64,000 bases of DNA from Burkholderiales bacterium (GCA_022843925.1 JALHMS010000008.1:114509-178508); one strand, 5' to 3'; counted from the first letter of the stretch, positions 27,865 to 39,021 are shown. Notes: a model not told the origin generated them from the sequence alone. Program-made: numbers and translations.

Positions 27865-28488
27865 ATGCACTCCCGAAGAACCAAGGTCGTCCACCGCATG
27901 CTCGCGGCCTTCGCAATCACGCTCGCCGCATCGGTGGCCTCTGCCGCCACCACGGTCTTCTCCGACAACTTCGACGACGGCGACGTCTCCGACTGGACGC
28001 TGACCACCAGCTACGGCGGCACCACGTTCCTCGGTGTGCGCGACGATGCGTTCGTGTCGCCGGGCTTCGCGCTCTACACGTACCTTCAGGCGCCGCCCGG
28101 GGGTATCCAGCTCGTCGTGCGCGGGTCCCGCACCTTCGAGGCGCCCGTCGCCGGGGACTACGTGCTCGACCTCTTCGCGCGAAGCTCCCCTTGCAGCGGC
28201 TGCACCATCTCGTACGACGTGCTGGTGAACGGCGTGTCGCTCGATCGCAAGTTCGCGCCGCTGGCCTTCGAGCAGCGCACCTTCTCCTTGCCGGGTCTGG
28301 CAGCAGGCACGCACACGCTGACCCTGGGCATCCACACGACCAATGCCAGCAACGGGCGCTTCAGCGCGTCGTTCGACGACGTGGTGATTTCCACGACGGC
28401 GCCCATCCCCGAGCCGGGGACGTGGGCGCTGTTGGCGGGCGGACTGGGGTTGGTGCTGGCGGCCGCTCGGACGCGTTCTCGCCGCTGA
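27865..28488 (+). CDS. PEP-CTERM exported protein, lectin-like
   Basis: 207 aa. Signal peptide (MLAAFAITLAASVASA), then a beta-rich domain beginning TTVFSDNFDDGDVSDWTLTT, a common start of LamG/CBM-like exported domains. The C-terminal sorting signal is PIPEPGTWALLAGGLGLVLA followed by a basic RTRSRR tail. Such proteins are handled by exosortase (EpsH/XrtA) and are often surface- or EPS-associated. GGAG precedes the ATG by 7 nt. It is convergent with another PEP-CTERM gene. No exosortase lies in the window. Confidence 0.85.
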   Translation: MHSRRTKVVHRMLAAFAITLAASVASAATTVFSDNFDDGDVSDWTLTTSYGGTTFLGVRDDAFVSPGFALYTYLQAPPGGIQLVVRGSRTFEAPVAGDYVLDLFARSSPCSGCTISYDVLVNGVSLDRKFAPLAFEQRTFSLPGLAAGTHTLTLGIHTTNASNGRFSASFDDVVISTTAPIPEPGTWALLAGGLGLVLAAARTRSRR

Positions 28489-28519
28489 AGCGGGGCGATC
28501 CGGACGGACGCGCGACCGA

Positions 28520-29932
28520 CTAACGTCGACGCCCCGCGACGACTGCCAGGCCGGCGAGCCCTGCCAGCAGCATCGCCCACGTCGACGGTTCCGGAATCGG
28601 CATCGTGTGGACGTGGGATGGCAACTGCGCGGCGGCGAGGGTCAAGCGCTCCGAGCCGAACGTCGTGCCCACGGAGGTGTCGCCGTCGGCCCCGACGATG
28701 GTCCGGCCGCGCAGGTCCGGCAGGGCGAACGTCGTCCTGCCGTCGCCGCCGTAGGTGGTGCCCAGCAGCGAGAACAGCGCGGAGTTCTCGCTGATCCTCA
28801 ACAACCGACCGTCGGCGAACATCCAGCCGCTCGGCGCGTAGCCGCCAGCGAACGCCGTGATCTCGCCCAGCACCGACTCCCCGATCCCCAGGCAGCAATC
28901 GAACGACGGATACACGCCAGCCGCTGCGATGAGGTAGATGAGCGCCAGCGATGGCTGCATGTTGTCCACGCTTTCGTTGCCACCCGTCGGAGACGATCCG
29001 GTGTCGCCACCCAGAGCGTGGGCATGCTGTGGCATCTGCGATTCCGTCAGCGTGAACGTGTCCGTGCCCACTGCCTCGCCCAGAGATCGCGCGGTGAGAC
29101 CCGGGCCCCGGCCGGCACCGATGATCGTGCGGCCCCGCAGATCGGGCAGCGCGAAGGTTTCCTGCCCGTCACCGCCGTACGTGGTGCCGATCACCGAGAA
29201 GAGTGCCGTGTGCTCGGCGATGGAGAGCAATTGCCCGTCGGCGAACCTGAACCCGGCCGGAGCGAAATTGGTGGTGGAGGCCACCACCTGCCCGATGAAG
29301 GTGGGGGTCGCGGCGCCGCTTCCGCCTTGTGCCGGATAGAAGCTGTCGGTCGCGATCAGGTAGCGCAGGCCGAGCGAGGCCTGGCGGTTGTCGACCGGCT
29401 GGCCACCGCCCGTGCCTTCGGTGAACAAGCCTCCGGCGACCTCATGCGCATGCGACGGAAGCTGAGCGACCGTGAGCGTGGTCGCGCGGCTGCCCGTGAT
29501 GTCCCCGATGAAGCCGTCCGCAGCATCTACGATCACGCGCCCCCGCAGGTCCGGCACCGCGAACGTCGACCTGCCGTCGCCGCCGAACTGCGTCCCGACG
29601 AGGGAGAAGAGGGCGCTGTTATCTCCGATCGACAGCAGCCTGCCGTCTGCCAGCTGCTCGCCGAACGGAGCCCGGAAGTTGGCGTAGGTGCGCACGATAC
29701 CGAGGGCCTTCGAATCGGCGGCGCCGCTTTCGCGCCGGGGATAGTTCGGGCCGATGGCCGGCAGTTGCTGGTGCAGCGCGAGCGACGGCTGCGCGTTGTC
29801 GAAGGGCAGGTCGAAGCCGAAGGGCGCGGTATCGGCTGCCTGGACGGAGACGGTGGACGCCGCGATCGCGATACCTGCGAGTGCGGAGCGCCAATGGGTG
29901 CGTGCGGAACGGACGGGCGGAATCGGGTGCAT
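28520..29932 (-). CDS. PEP-CTERM exported protein with three phage tail-collar domains
   Basis: 470 aa. Signal peptide (RSALAGIAIAASTVSVQAAD), then three repeats of the tail-collar/microcystin-dependent-protein (MdpB-like) domain. Each repeat holds ADG-x-LLSI, ALFS-LIGT-x-GGDG and TFALPDLRGR, followed by a His motif: QLPSHAHEVAGG, QMPQHAHALGGD and QLPSHVHT. The His residues match the metal-binding HxH of short tail-fibre tips. The C terminus is a PEP-CTERM signal (IPEPSTWAMLLAGLAGLAVV plus basic tail). Start MHPIPPVRSA has GGAG upstream. A cell-surface adhesin-like role in biofilm or matrix is an inference. It is convergent with the lectin-like PEP-CTERM gene. Confidence 0.85.
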   Translation of the reverse strand: MHPIPPVRSARTHWRSALAGIAIAASTVSVQAADTAPFGFDLPFDNAQPSLALHQQLPAIGPNYPRRESGAADSKALGIVRTYANFRAPFGEQLADGRLLSIGDNSALFSLVGTQFGGDGRSTFAVPDLRGRVIVDAADGFIGDITGSRATTLTVAQLPSHAHEVAGGLFTEGTGGGQPVDNRQASLGLRYLIATDSFYPAQGGSGAATPTFIGQVVASTTNFAPAGFRFADGQLLSIAEHTALFSVIGTTYGGDGQETFALPDLRGRTIIGAGRGPGLTARSLGEAVGTDTFTLTESQMPQHAHALGGDTGSSPTGGNESVDNMQPSLALIYLIAAAGVYPSFDCCLGIGESVLGEITAFAGGYAPSGWMFADGRLLRISENSALFSLLGTTYGGDGRTTFALPDLRGRTIVGADGDTSVGTTFGSERLTLAAAQLPSHVHTMPIPEPSTWAMLLAGLAGLAVVAGRRR

Positions 29933-30035
29933 GCAGGTCTCCACGGTCTTGTCGTCGTTGGCGGGCCCACGGCGCCCGTGCGCCGATGATGCGCCCCCGG
30001 CAGCGCGTGCGGCAAGTTGGGCAGCCCGAGGGGTC

Positions 30036-31799
30036 CTATCCACCCTTCCCGAACGTATCCCGCAGCGTCACCGCGCGATTGAAGACCGGGGCTCCCGGCT
30101 TCGAATCGTGCACGTCGGCCACGAAGTAGCCATGGCGCTCGAACTGGAAGCGGTCTTCCGGCTTGGCGTCGCGCAGCCCGGGTTCCAGCTTCGCGCGGAT
30201 CGTGCGCACCGAGTCCGGATTGATCTGCGCGAGATAGTCGGTGTCGCCGCTACCGGGCGTGGCCACCGAGAACAGGCGGTCGTAGAGCCGCACCTCGGCG
30301 TCGAGTGCGCCGTTCGCGCACACCCAGTGGATGTTGCCCTTCACCTTGTAGTTGTCCGCGCCCGGCGTGCCTGACTTCGAGTCCGGCATCACTTCGCAGT
30401 GCACGGCGGTGATGCGGCCGTCGGCGTCCTTGTCGCAGCCGAGGCACTGGATCACGTAACCGTAGCGCAGTCGCACCATGGCACCGGGCGTGAGTCGGAA
30501 GAAGCCCTTGGGCGGCGTCTCCTCGAAGTCCTCGCGCTCGATCCAGAGTTCGCGCCCGATCGGGAAACTGCGCTTGCCGAGTTCCGGCTTGTGCGGGTGC
30601 ACGGGGGCTTCGGCGGTCTCGACGCGATCGGCGGGCCAGTTGTCGATCACGAGCTTCACGGGGTCGAGCACGGCGATGGCGCGCGCGGCGCGCTCGTCGA
30701 GATCCTTGCGCAGGCAGTCCTCGAGGATCGCCATCTCGATCAGCGAGTTCTCCTTCGACACGCCGATGCGCTCGGCGAAGAGGCGGATCGCTTCCGGCGT
30801 GTACCCGCGGCGGCGGAACCCCGCGAGCGTGGGGAGGCGCGGGTCGTCCCAGCCGGCCACGTGCTTCTCGTCCACGAGCTGGATCAGCTTCCGTTTCGAG
30901 AGCACCGTGTAAGTGAGATTGAGGCGCGCGAACTCGTACTGATGGGGCAGCGGACGCGCGAGCAGGCCGAACCCGGCGAGCTTCTCCAGTACCCAGTCGT
31001 ACAGCGGGCGATGGTCCTCGAACTCCAGCGTGCAGATCGAGTGGGTGATGTTCTCCAAGGCGTCCGAGATGCAGTGCGTGTAGTCGTACATCGGGTACAC
31101 GCACCACGCGTCGCCGGTGCGATGGTGATGCGCATGGCGGATGCGGTAGATCACCGGATCGCGCATGTTGATGTTGGGCGAGGCCATGTCGATCTTGAGC
31201 CGCAGCACGTGTGCGCCGTCGGCGAACTCGCCCGCGCGCATGCGCCGGAAGAGATCGAGGTTCTCCGCGACGCTCCGATCGCGATACGGGCTCGGCTTGC
31301 CGGGCTCCGTCAGCGTGCCGCGCAGGGCCCGCATCTCCTCGGGCGTGATCGAGTCGACGTAGGCCAGGCCGTGCTCGATGAACGCGACGGCGAACGCGTA
31401 CAGGGTCTCGAAGTAGTCCGACGCGTAGAAAAGATGGTCGCCCCAGCCGAAGCCCAGCCACTGCACCGACGCCATGATGGAATCGACGTACTCCTGCTCC
31501 TCCTTCGTCGGGTTCGTGTCGTCGAACCGCATGTGGCAGGCACCACCGTAATCGCGCGCGAGGCCGAAGTTGAGGCAGATGGATTTCGCGTGGCCGATGT
31601 GCAGATAGCCGTTCGGCTCCGGCGGGAAGCGCGTGCGGATGCGGGCGGGGTCCTTCGCCCCGCCGGCCTGCACCGCGGCGGGTCCGGGCTTGCCGCTCCA
31701 GGTACGGGTCGCGTAGGCGTCGCGTGCGAGGTCTGCATCGATCACGTTGCGGATGAAATTGGAGGCGGGCGCCGGAGCGGCGGGCGTGGGCTTGTTCAA
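30036..31799 (-). CDS. glnS: Glutaminyl-tRNA synthetase
   Basis: 587 aa class I synthetase. [20 protein letters not shown] carries the HIGH motif; [20 protein letters not shown] follows; [11 protein letters not shown] is the KMSKS equivalent. C-terminal beta-barrel anticodon-binding domains ([20 protein letters not shown] and later) end FGKGG. The presence of GlnRS fits beta/gammaproteobacteria. The start is a TTG at 31799, the first usable start; no strong ribosome-binding site is visible. Confidence 0.95.
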   Translation of the reverse strand: MNKPTPAAPAPASNFIRNVIDADLARDAYATRTWSGKPGPAAVQAGGAKDPARIRTRFPPEPNGYLHIGHAKSICLNFGLARDYGGACHMRFDDTNPTKEEQEYVDSIMASVQWLGFGWGDHLFYASDYFETLYAFAVAFIEHGLAYVDSITPEEMRALRGTLTEPGKPSPYRDRSVAENLDLFRRMRAGEFADGAHVLRLKIDMASPNINMRDPVIYRIRHAHHHRTGDAWCVYPMYDYTHCISDALENITHSICTLEFEDHRPLYDWVLEKLAGFGLLARPLPHQYEFARLNLTYTVLSKRKLIQLVDEKHVAGWDDPRLPTLAGFRRRGYTPEAIRLFAERIGVSKENSLIEMAILEDCLRKDLDERAARAIAVLDPVKLVIDNWPADRVETAEAPVHPHKPELGKRSFPIGRELWIEREDFEETPPKGFFRLTPGAMVRLRYGYVIQCLGCDKDADGRITAVHCEVMPDSKSGTPGADNYKVKGNIHWVCANGALDAEVRLYDRLFSVATPGSGDTDYLAQINPDSVRTIRAKLEPGLRDAKPEDRFQFERHGYFVADVHDSKPGAPVFNRAVTLRDTFGKGG

Positions 31800-31907
31800 A
31801 GGGGGGCGATCCTGAGGCTGGTGCGAACCGGAAGACCGCGATTTTACGGGTGCGGCGCACGGTCTACGAGAAAGACCGGCGAGAAAGTGCGGCGAAACTT
31901 CCGGTAC

Positions 31908-32756
31908 TCACCCGGCGAGGAACGGATGCCCGCCCAGCGCCTGCGCGAAGGTGAAGACCGTGAACGCCGCGTACGCGAGGGCTGCGAGCGCCGTCGCGGG
32001 CAACGCCCACCGTCCTGCGACGCGCGCGAGAACGGCACCGGCCAGCGGCACCAACTGCTGGGCGTGGGTGGCCCAGAAGTGCGCCACGCGCAGATCGCCC
32101 CCGGTGCGCGACCAGCCGAGGAGCGGCAGGCCGGCGGCGTCGGATGCGATGCCCCCGACCCAGTGCCCCTGCCCGGAAGCCAGGACCCCGGCGAAGACGA
32201 GGGTGCCGACGCCGCCGAGGAGGGATCCCAGCACCAGCGCCAATCGGAAGGCTGGCGCGAGCGCCACGGTTCGGTCGCGGGCCAGCTGCACCCCTTGAAC
32301 CAGCATGCTGGCAGTCAGCCCCACCGCGACCAGGCCGGCCAGACCGTAGAGGAAGGCCCCGGCCGGAGATGCCCGGTTGAAGTGCGAGGGTTGGCCTGCC
32401 ACGGACATTCCGATGATCCATGCCAGTTCCAGCGTCGTGAACAGCACGGTGCCGTGGACCACGTAGCGCCCGGCGAGGGACTGCCGCGACCGCGGCCCCA
32501 GGTAGCCGATGAACCATGCGAGCGTCCAGAGGTACAGGGCGATCGACAGCAGGAACTTCACCGGTTTCACCCACACGCTCACGCCGTTGACGGTCCGCGG
32601 GTCGATCAGGCCGGCCGCCACGAGGGGAATCGCGGTCAGCACGAACAGGAGGCCGAAGGCCGCGAGCTTGGGCTGCCGCGCGTGCACGGTTCGCCACTGC
32701 GGCAAGACCGTGACGGACGGCCTCTTCGCGCGAAGGGTCGCGGGAATCGTGTTCAC
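31908..32756 (-). CDS. Multi-pass membrane protein of unknown function
   Basis: 282 aa, about seven predicted membrane helices (for example LAAFGLLFVLTAIPLVAAGL, PLLGWSRT loop, LAALAYAAFTVFTFAQAL). Recurrent features are VKPVKFLLSIALYLWTLAWF and HFWATHAQQLVPLAG, with His/Trp in membrane-proximal positions, but I do not recognise the family. The start is a GTG at 32756 that overlaps the stop of the upstream gene (GTGA), so the two are co-translated. Its upstream promoter is shared with the TetR operators, so TetR control is likely. Confidence 0.72.
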   Translation of the reverse strand: MNTIPATLRAKRPSVTVLPQWRTVHARQPKLAAFGLLFVLTAIPLVAAGLIDPRTVNGVSVWVKPVKFLLSIALYLWTLAWFIGYLGPRSRQSLAGRYVVHGTVLFTTLELAWIIGMSVAGQPSHFNRASPAGAFLYGLAGLVAVGLTASMLVQGVQLARDRTVALAPAFRLALVLGSLLGGVGTLVFAGVLASGQGHWVGGIASDAAGLPLLGWSRTGGDLRVAHFWATHAQQLVPLAGAVLARVAGRWALPATALAALAYAAFTVFTFAQALGGHPFLAG

Positions 32757-33199
32757 GGGGTCGGGGCCTCGGCCGTGTGGATGTCGGTCCGCGTGCGCAG
32801 GCGCACGTGCCGGCACGCGAGGAACGCGAGCCAGCCCACCGGGCCGAACAGGAAGGTGAGCAGCAGGCAGGGTACGCGCTGCCACCAGGGCAGGCCGATG
32901 CGGCGCGCCTCGTCGCGCTCCCAGACGCCGACCAGCAGGTCGAACGCCAGGTAGTGCACCCAGCCCGCCAGCAGCAGGCCGGGATGCGCGAAGAGGCGCG
33001 CCACCCCCGCGAGCGAGCCGAAGTCGCCGGTGCCGGAGGTCCAGAACGATGCGATCAGCGCCACGTACAGGCCGGACAGCATCACGGCCACGCCGATGGC
33101 GATGGGCCGGGCGACCGGACGATGGAGCGGGATCACGGCCAGGGCGACCCATCCCGCCATCGCGACGGTACCCGCCAGGGAGAACAGTGTCTCGAACAT
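32753..33199 (-). CDS. ABA4-like (DUF4281) membrane protein
   Basis: 148 aa with four predicted membrane helices. The core (LAGWVHYLAFDLLVGVWERD, then QRVPCLLLTFLFGPVGWLAF) is characteristic of the Aba4-like family, named from a plant plastid protein of neoxanthin synthesis; bacterial function is unknown. The ATG at 33199 has GGAG 7 nt upstream and is preferred over a TTG four codons earlier. First gene of a two-gene unit, divergent from tetR, with an operator beginning 12 bp upstream. Confidence 0.78.
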   Translation of the reverse strand: MFETLFSLAGTVAMAGWVALAVIPLHRPVARPIAIGVAVMLSGLYVALIASFWTSGTGDFGSLAGVARLFAHPGLLLAGWVHYLAFDLLVGVWERDEARRIGLPWWQRVPCLLLTFLFGPVGWLAFLACRHVRLRTRTDIHTAEAPTP

Positions 33200-33210
33200 C
33201 GGCAGCTCCA

Positions 33211-33270
33211 AATAGACATTGTCTAGTTAACTTCGGCGGACGGTACGAGTTAAACTAGACACTGTCAAGT
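33211..33270. promoter_or_regulatory. Pair of 17-bp TetR-type operators in divergent spacer
   Basis: Site 1 AATAGACATTGTCTAGT (33211-33227) and site 2 ACTAGACACTGTCAAGT (33254-33270) match at 14 of 17 positions. Both are palindromic around a central base: GACA-N-TGTC in the core. Their centres are 43 bp apart, about four helical turns. One abuts the ABA4-like gene and the other precedes the tetR start by 51 bp, as expected for a repressor controlling both promoters. Confidence 0.82.
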
Positions 33271-33321
33271 CATCGTCCGTCATCGCTTCGGGCGGGCGGA
33301 CACCAAGGGAGGGCCGCCGAC

Positions 33322-33951
33322 ATGGCGAAGCGGGAGACGTCCGGGGTAGAGACCCCCTATCACCACGGTGCCTTGCGGGAGGCCCTGCTGGCCGCCACGG
33401 AGGCCCTGCTCGACGAGGCGGGCCTCGAGAAGTTCACCCTGCGGGAGTGCGCGCGACGGGCCGGCGTGTCGCACGGCGCGCCCGCCCACCACTTCGGCGA
33501 TGCGCGGGGGCTGCTCACGGCCTTCGCCGCCCAGAGCTTCGAGCAGCTTGGAGCGAGGACCAGCGACTACATGGCGCGGGCCGAGAAGCGCCCCTACGAG
33601 CGCCTCGTGGCCAATGGCCTTGCCTATCTCGATCACGCCCTCGGCAATCCGCATCGCTTCCGGCTCATGTTTCGCAGCGATCGGCTGGACCACACCGATC
33701 CGGCGCTCGGCCGCGCGGCGATCGCGGTGTACGACCAGTTCGAGTCGTGCATGCGCGCGGTGCTCGGGGCGGCCGGACGGCCCGACGCCGATCTCGGTCC
33801 GTGCACTGCACTCGCCTGGTCGCTCGTCCATGGCATGGCCACGCTGATGCTCGACAACGGGATGTTCGCCTGCCGCGTGGGCGATCACGAGGCTGCGAGA
33901 GCGATGTTCCTCGACCTCATGCGCCGCTCGCGTCCGCTGTTCGAGGGGTGA
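33322..33951 (+). CDS. TetR/AcrR-family transcriptional regulator
   Basis: 209 aa. N-terminal HTH: LREALLAATEALLDEAGLEK, FTLRECARRAGVSHGAPAHHFGDARGLLTA with the typical HHF recognition end. The C-terminal ligand domain is of the WHG type (LAWSLVHGMATLMLDNG). It is divergent from the ABA4-like/membrane-protein pair with two 17-bp palindromes between them, so it most likely represses both itself and that operon. The inducer is unknown. Confidence 0.9.
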   Translation: MAKRETSGVETPYHHGALREALLAATEALLDEAGLEKFTLRECARRAGVSHGAPAHHFGDARGLLTAFAAQSFEQLGARTSDYMARAEKRPYERLVANGLAYLDHALGNPHRFRLMFRSDRLDHTDPALGRAAIAVYDQFESCMRAVLGAAGRPDADLGPCTALAWSLVHGMATLMLDNGMFACRVGDHEAARAMFLDLMRRSRPLFEG

Positions 33952-34216
33952 GGTGAGCGGAGCCGATGGCGCGGTGCGAGTGTCCCGACACCGGACGCTC
34001 CGCACAGCCTGGAAGAGGCCGATCGGCGTTCGGGCATATCCCGACGGGCCGCGCATGACGATCCGGTGGCCGACGCAGGTTCGTTCGGCCCATTGCCGAT
34101 GGCGGGCATCCGGACTACGTTCGCCAAAGCTTTGACAGAAGTCGGCGCACCGGGGTCGAACCGGATCGACAGACCGACGGCGCGGAGGATCGCCCCCTCT
34201 TTCCCTGGAGACCATC

Positions 34217-35356
34217 ATGCGACAGACCCCGCTTCGAGCCATCGTCTGCACGGCGCTCGCGCTCACCGTCACCCCCTCGGGCGCCGTCATCCCGACCCCG
34301 CCCGCGAACGTGTTCGGCAAGGAGTACACCGATCGCGTCGACATCAACGCCAAGGGCAAGGCGGAGCCGCTTCGCGAACTGGAGTGGGATGGCCTCGGCA
34401 TCGTTCTCGACGGGCCCAGGTTCGACAAGTTCCCCCGCGGTACCAACATCGCGGCGCTCGACGTCGACGGCCTCGCCTACCAACTGGACTTCCTCTACAT
34501 GGAAGTGGTCCAGGACCGTGCTCCGCTCATCTTCGCGCTCGCCGGCGACAAGTTCTATCGCTACCGCATGGATACCCGCAACGGCAAGGGCAGCGGCATC
34601 TGGGCCACGGAGAAGCAGATCAATGCCGGCGGCGTCACCCGGGTGGACGATCTCGATCTCCACGGCGGCAACGGTGACGCCGACCGATTCTCGCTGGTCG
34701 GCGATCCCGCAGGCGTCGCGATCTGGGCGCCGCCTTCGGCAGGAGGGAGGAATTCCCTTCAAGTGACGACCCGGCAGATCGGCAACGCGATCGGCCTCGC
34801 GGACAAGTACCTGCCTATGCTCGACGTGGATGCCTTCATGTTCTGGCAGCCCATCGGTGTGAAGACACCCGCGCCGTCATCCAACGATACGAAGCCGATC
34901 GCGGGCAAGGATAAGCTGGGGCTCGACGACTTCGGGCCCGAGGACTTCGAGGACCTCGACGGCGGTCCGCCCCAGGAAATCGATGCCATTCCCCCCGACC
35001 CCACGCTGGCCGCCGAACTGAACGACAGACGCCCGCGACTGCTGTTCAGCGTGGCCCCCATCATGGACGGCCAGAACGTGGTCCTGGACGGTGGCGAGAT
35101 CTGGGAATGGGACATGAGCAACCGGAACGTCAACGCCGCCAGGTTCCTGACGCACGGTGGCGTCACGTGGAGCACGACGTTCGAAGTGGCCAAGGCGATC
35201 TGCGGCAAGAATGCCGCGAACTGCTCGGAGGATGTCGTCGCCCTGGAGGCCGTCGGCACGTCGGTGGCGGCGATTCCGGAGCCCGGGACCTGGGCGATGA
35301 TGCTCGCCGGGCTCGCGGTCGGCGCAGTGGTGATCCGGCGGCACCCCCGCGCCTGA
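34217..35356 (+). CDS. PEP-CTERM exported protein of unknown function
   Basis: 379 aa. Signal peptide (LRAIVCTALALTVTPSGAV), a large beta-rich domain with GIVLDGPRFDKFPRGTNIAA, LDVDGLAYQLDFLYMEVVQD, and an acidic stretch (GLDDFGPEDFEDLDGGPPQE) that might bind calcium. One Cys pair lies near the end (AICGKNAANCSEDV). The sorting signal is IPEPGTWAMMLAGLAVGAVV with a basic tail RRHPRA. GGAG precedes the ATG. No catalytic motif is seen. The 265 bp upstream, after tetR, hold only a possible TTGACA (34132). Confidence 0.8.
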   Translation: MRQTPLRAIVCTALALTVTPSGAVIPTPPANVFGKEYTDRVDINAKGKAEPLRELEWDGLGIVLDGPRFDKFPRGTNIAALDVDGLAYQLDFLYMEVVQDRAPLIFALAGDKFYRYRMDTRNGKGSGIWATEKQINAGGVTRVDDLDLHGGNGDADRFSLVGDPAGVAIWAPPSAGGRNSLQVTTRQIGNAIGLADKYLPMLDVDAFMFWQPIGVKTPAPSSNDTKPIAGKDKLGLDDFGPEDFEDLDGGPPQEIDAIPPDPTLAAELNDRRPRLLFSVAPIMDGQNVVLDGGEIWEWDMSNRNVNAARFLTHGGVTWSTTFEVAKAICGKNAANCSEDVVALEAVGTSVAAIPEPGTWAMMLAGLAVGAVVIRRHPRA

Positions 35357-35416
35357 GCGGGGCCGAGTGGCGGACCTCCACGGCAGCACGCCCGGCAAGC
35401 GACGGCCGTCGCACGC

Positions 35417-35905
35417 TCACCGGCGTGCCGGAAACAGCGCCTCGTAGGCCGCCTGCGAGAACCCCTGCACCCGCTGACCACCCGCGACGAGCAGCGGAAT
35501 GCCGTTGCCGCCACCGGCCTGCGCGAAGTAGGCCCGCCCGGAATCGGTGTCGATGTCGATCTCGCGGTAGGCGATGCCGCGCGATCCCAGCCAGGCTTTC
35601 GCCGCCTTGCAGTAGCCGCACCACGACGCGGAATACAGCACCACGGCCGTCGTCGCCGGCACCGCGGTCGACATCGATCGCTTCTGCTGTTCGACCGACG
35701 CGCGCGCCGGGGCAGGCAGCGGGCTTGCCGGCAGGTTGTCGAACTTCAGCTTCCGGGCGTTCTTCCCGTCGACCGGCGGGCTGTCGCTGTACACGACCTT
35801 CCCGTCGGGGCCGACGGACTTGTAGACGGTCTGGGCGTCGGCGTTTGGGGTGAGGTCGAGCGCGATGCAGATCAAGATCGCTGCACTTCGTTGGATCGAA
35901 CGCAT
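35417..35905 (-). CDS. Exported glutaredoxin-like protein with DUF4124 domain
   Basis: 162 aa. Signal peptide, then a DUF4124 domain (QTVYKSVGPDGKVVYSDSPP), a linker, and a glutaredoxin/thioredoxin-like domain with redox motif SASWCGYCKAAKAWL and GIPLLVAGGQRVQGFS. Placed in the periplasm it would act as a thiol-disulfide exchanger. It starts at the base following the stop codon of the Bug gene (no spacer), so the two may be co-transcribed although functionally unrelated. Confidence 0.85.
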   Translation of the reverse strand: MRSIQRSAAILICIALDLTPNADAQTVYKSVGPDGKVVYSDSPPVDGKNARKLKFDNLPASPLPAPARASVEQQKRSMSTAVPATTAVVLYSASWCGYCKAAKAWLGSRGIAYREIDIDTDSGRAYFAQAGGGNGIPLLVAGGQRVQGFSQAAYEALFPARR

Positions 35906-36880
35906 CTACCCTCCCAACCCCGCCGCCTTCACCACCGGCGCCCATCGCGCGATCTGCGCGCGGATGTGATTCCCGAACTGCTCCGGCGACCCGCCCACCA
36001 GTTCCACGCCCTGCGCACGGAACAGGTCGCGGAAGTCCGGCTGCAGGAGGATGCGGTTCACCTCGGCGTTCACGATGTCCACCAACTCCCTCGGCACCCG
36101 CGCCGGGGCGGCGAGGCCGAACCATGACGTCACCTCGAAGTCCGCGACCCCGGCCTCGATCATCGTGGGCATCTGCGGCAGCAGGGAGAACCGCCGCGGC
36201 GCCGTGACGGCCAGCGCCCGGAGCTTCCCCGCCTTCACGTGCGGGAGGACGTTCGGCACGTTGTCGAAGATGGCGGGCACCCGGCCGGCGATCACGTCGA
36301 GCACGGCCGGGGCGCTGCCCTTGTACGGGACGTGCAGCAGGTTCGCGCCGGTCTTCGCCTTCAGGAGTTCGATGCAGAGATGGTTCGACGTTGCCACGCC
36401 CGCCGACGCGAAGGCGAGCCCATCGGGCGATGATCGCGATGCGGCGAGGAGGTCGGCCACGGTACGCATGGGCTGGTCCGCGCCGACCACGAGCAGGTTG
36501 GGCGTCGCCGCGCACAGGACGACCGGGGCGAAGTCCTGCAGGGCGTCGTACGGCGGCTTCGGGACGAGGCTCGGGTTCACCCCGAAGGCGAAGCCGGCCA
36601 GCAGCATCGTGTGGCCGTCGGGCGGGGCCTTCGCCACGAGGTCGGTGCCGATCTGCGTGGCGCCGCCCGGGCGGTTCTCCACGAGCACCGTGCGCTTCCA
36701 GGTCTCGCCGAGCCGCTGGGCGAGCAGGCGGGCGATCTGGTCGGTCGAGGCGCCGGGCGTGAAGGGCACCACGATGCGCACGGGGCGCGACGGGAAAGCC
36801 GTCGCCGCCGGGGCCGTGCCCAGCATCAGGGGCGCCGCAAGGCCTGCGGCCAGCAACCGGCGTCGCGTGGGGTGTCGCAT
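35906..36880 (-). CDS. Bug-family tripartite tricarboxylate transporter solute-binding protein
   Basis: 324 aa. A Tat-like signal (RRRLLAAGLAAPLMLGTAPA) is followed by the Bug signature: FPSRPVRIVVPFTPGASTDQ, VENRPGGATQIGTDLVAKAP, GHTMLLAGFAFGVNPSLV and HVPYKGSAPAVLDVIAGRVP. It binds a carboxylate or related ligand in the periplasm. TctA/TctB partners are not adjacent, as is usual for the large Bug families of Burkholderiales. The start at 36880 directly precedes the signal peptide. Confidence 0.92.
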   Translation of the reverse strand: MRHPTRRRLLAAGLAAPLMLGTAPAATAFPSRPVRIVVPFTPGASTDQIARLLAQRLGETWKRTVLVENRPGGATQIGTDLVAKAPPDGHTMLLAGFAFGVNPSLVPKPPYDALQDFAPVVLCAATPNLLVVGADQPMRTVADLLAASRSSPDGLAFASAGVATSNHLCIELLKAKTGANLLHVPYKGSAPAVLDVIAGRVPAIFDNVPNVLPHVKAGKLRALAVTAPRRFSLLPQMPTMIEAGVADFEVTSWFGLAAPARVPRELVDIVNAEVNRILLQPDFRDLFRAQGVELVGGSPEQFGNHIRAQIARWAPVVKAAGLGG

Positions 36881-37094
36881 GGAAGATCCTGTTGGCGTGG
36901 GGACGTCTGCCGGCGGCTTGCGGGCGGTCCGGACGACCGCCTTGGAGCCTTCGGCTGCCAAGTGTCGCATCCCGCGCGTCGCGCTGCCGAGGCTCAAGGT
37001 TCCGGCAGTCCCGCCGTCAAGACCACCCGAAACGTGAGCGGTGGGTCGAAGTCCTCATCGGCGCTCGATTGCGGCAGGCTGCGTCTGCCGATGA

Positions 37095-38762
<1,668 letters not shown>

Positions 38763-38846
38763 ACCGGGAGATCGGCACCGCGTCGAAGGCGGGCGATGCA
38801 CCGAAGACGCGCGAGTTCTCGTTCCGCCGCCCCCGCGCGGTGCGAT

Positions 38847-38862
38847 GCACGATGCATCGTGC
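38847..38862. promoter_or_regulatory. 16-bp perfect palindrome upstream of the amidase gene
   Basis: GCACGATGCATCGTGC is exactly self-complementary. It lies 160 bp before the amidase start in a 259-bp spacer with no other gene. A regulator binding site is plausible, although no regulator gene is adjacent. Confidence 0.4.
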
Positions 38863-39021
38863 GCAGCCGCGGTGCGTGATCCCCTGCGCCGCCGATCTTC
38901 CCGCCCCTGTCGTTCGTCGTTCCGCGCTCTGGCATGTCAGTTGCGCACTGGGTCCGCGGCGGGCGCGCCGGGAGGTCGTGGCGTGCTTCCGACCCGATCA
39001 CAACGACAGGCGAGAACCACG

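Noticed and set aside
30399..32954. An 851-codon plus-strand open frame opposite glnS and the membrane-protein gene
   Set aside because: Shadow of GlnRS, which has intact catalytic motifs.
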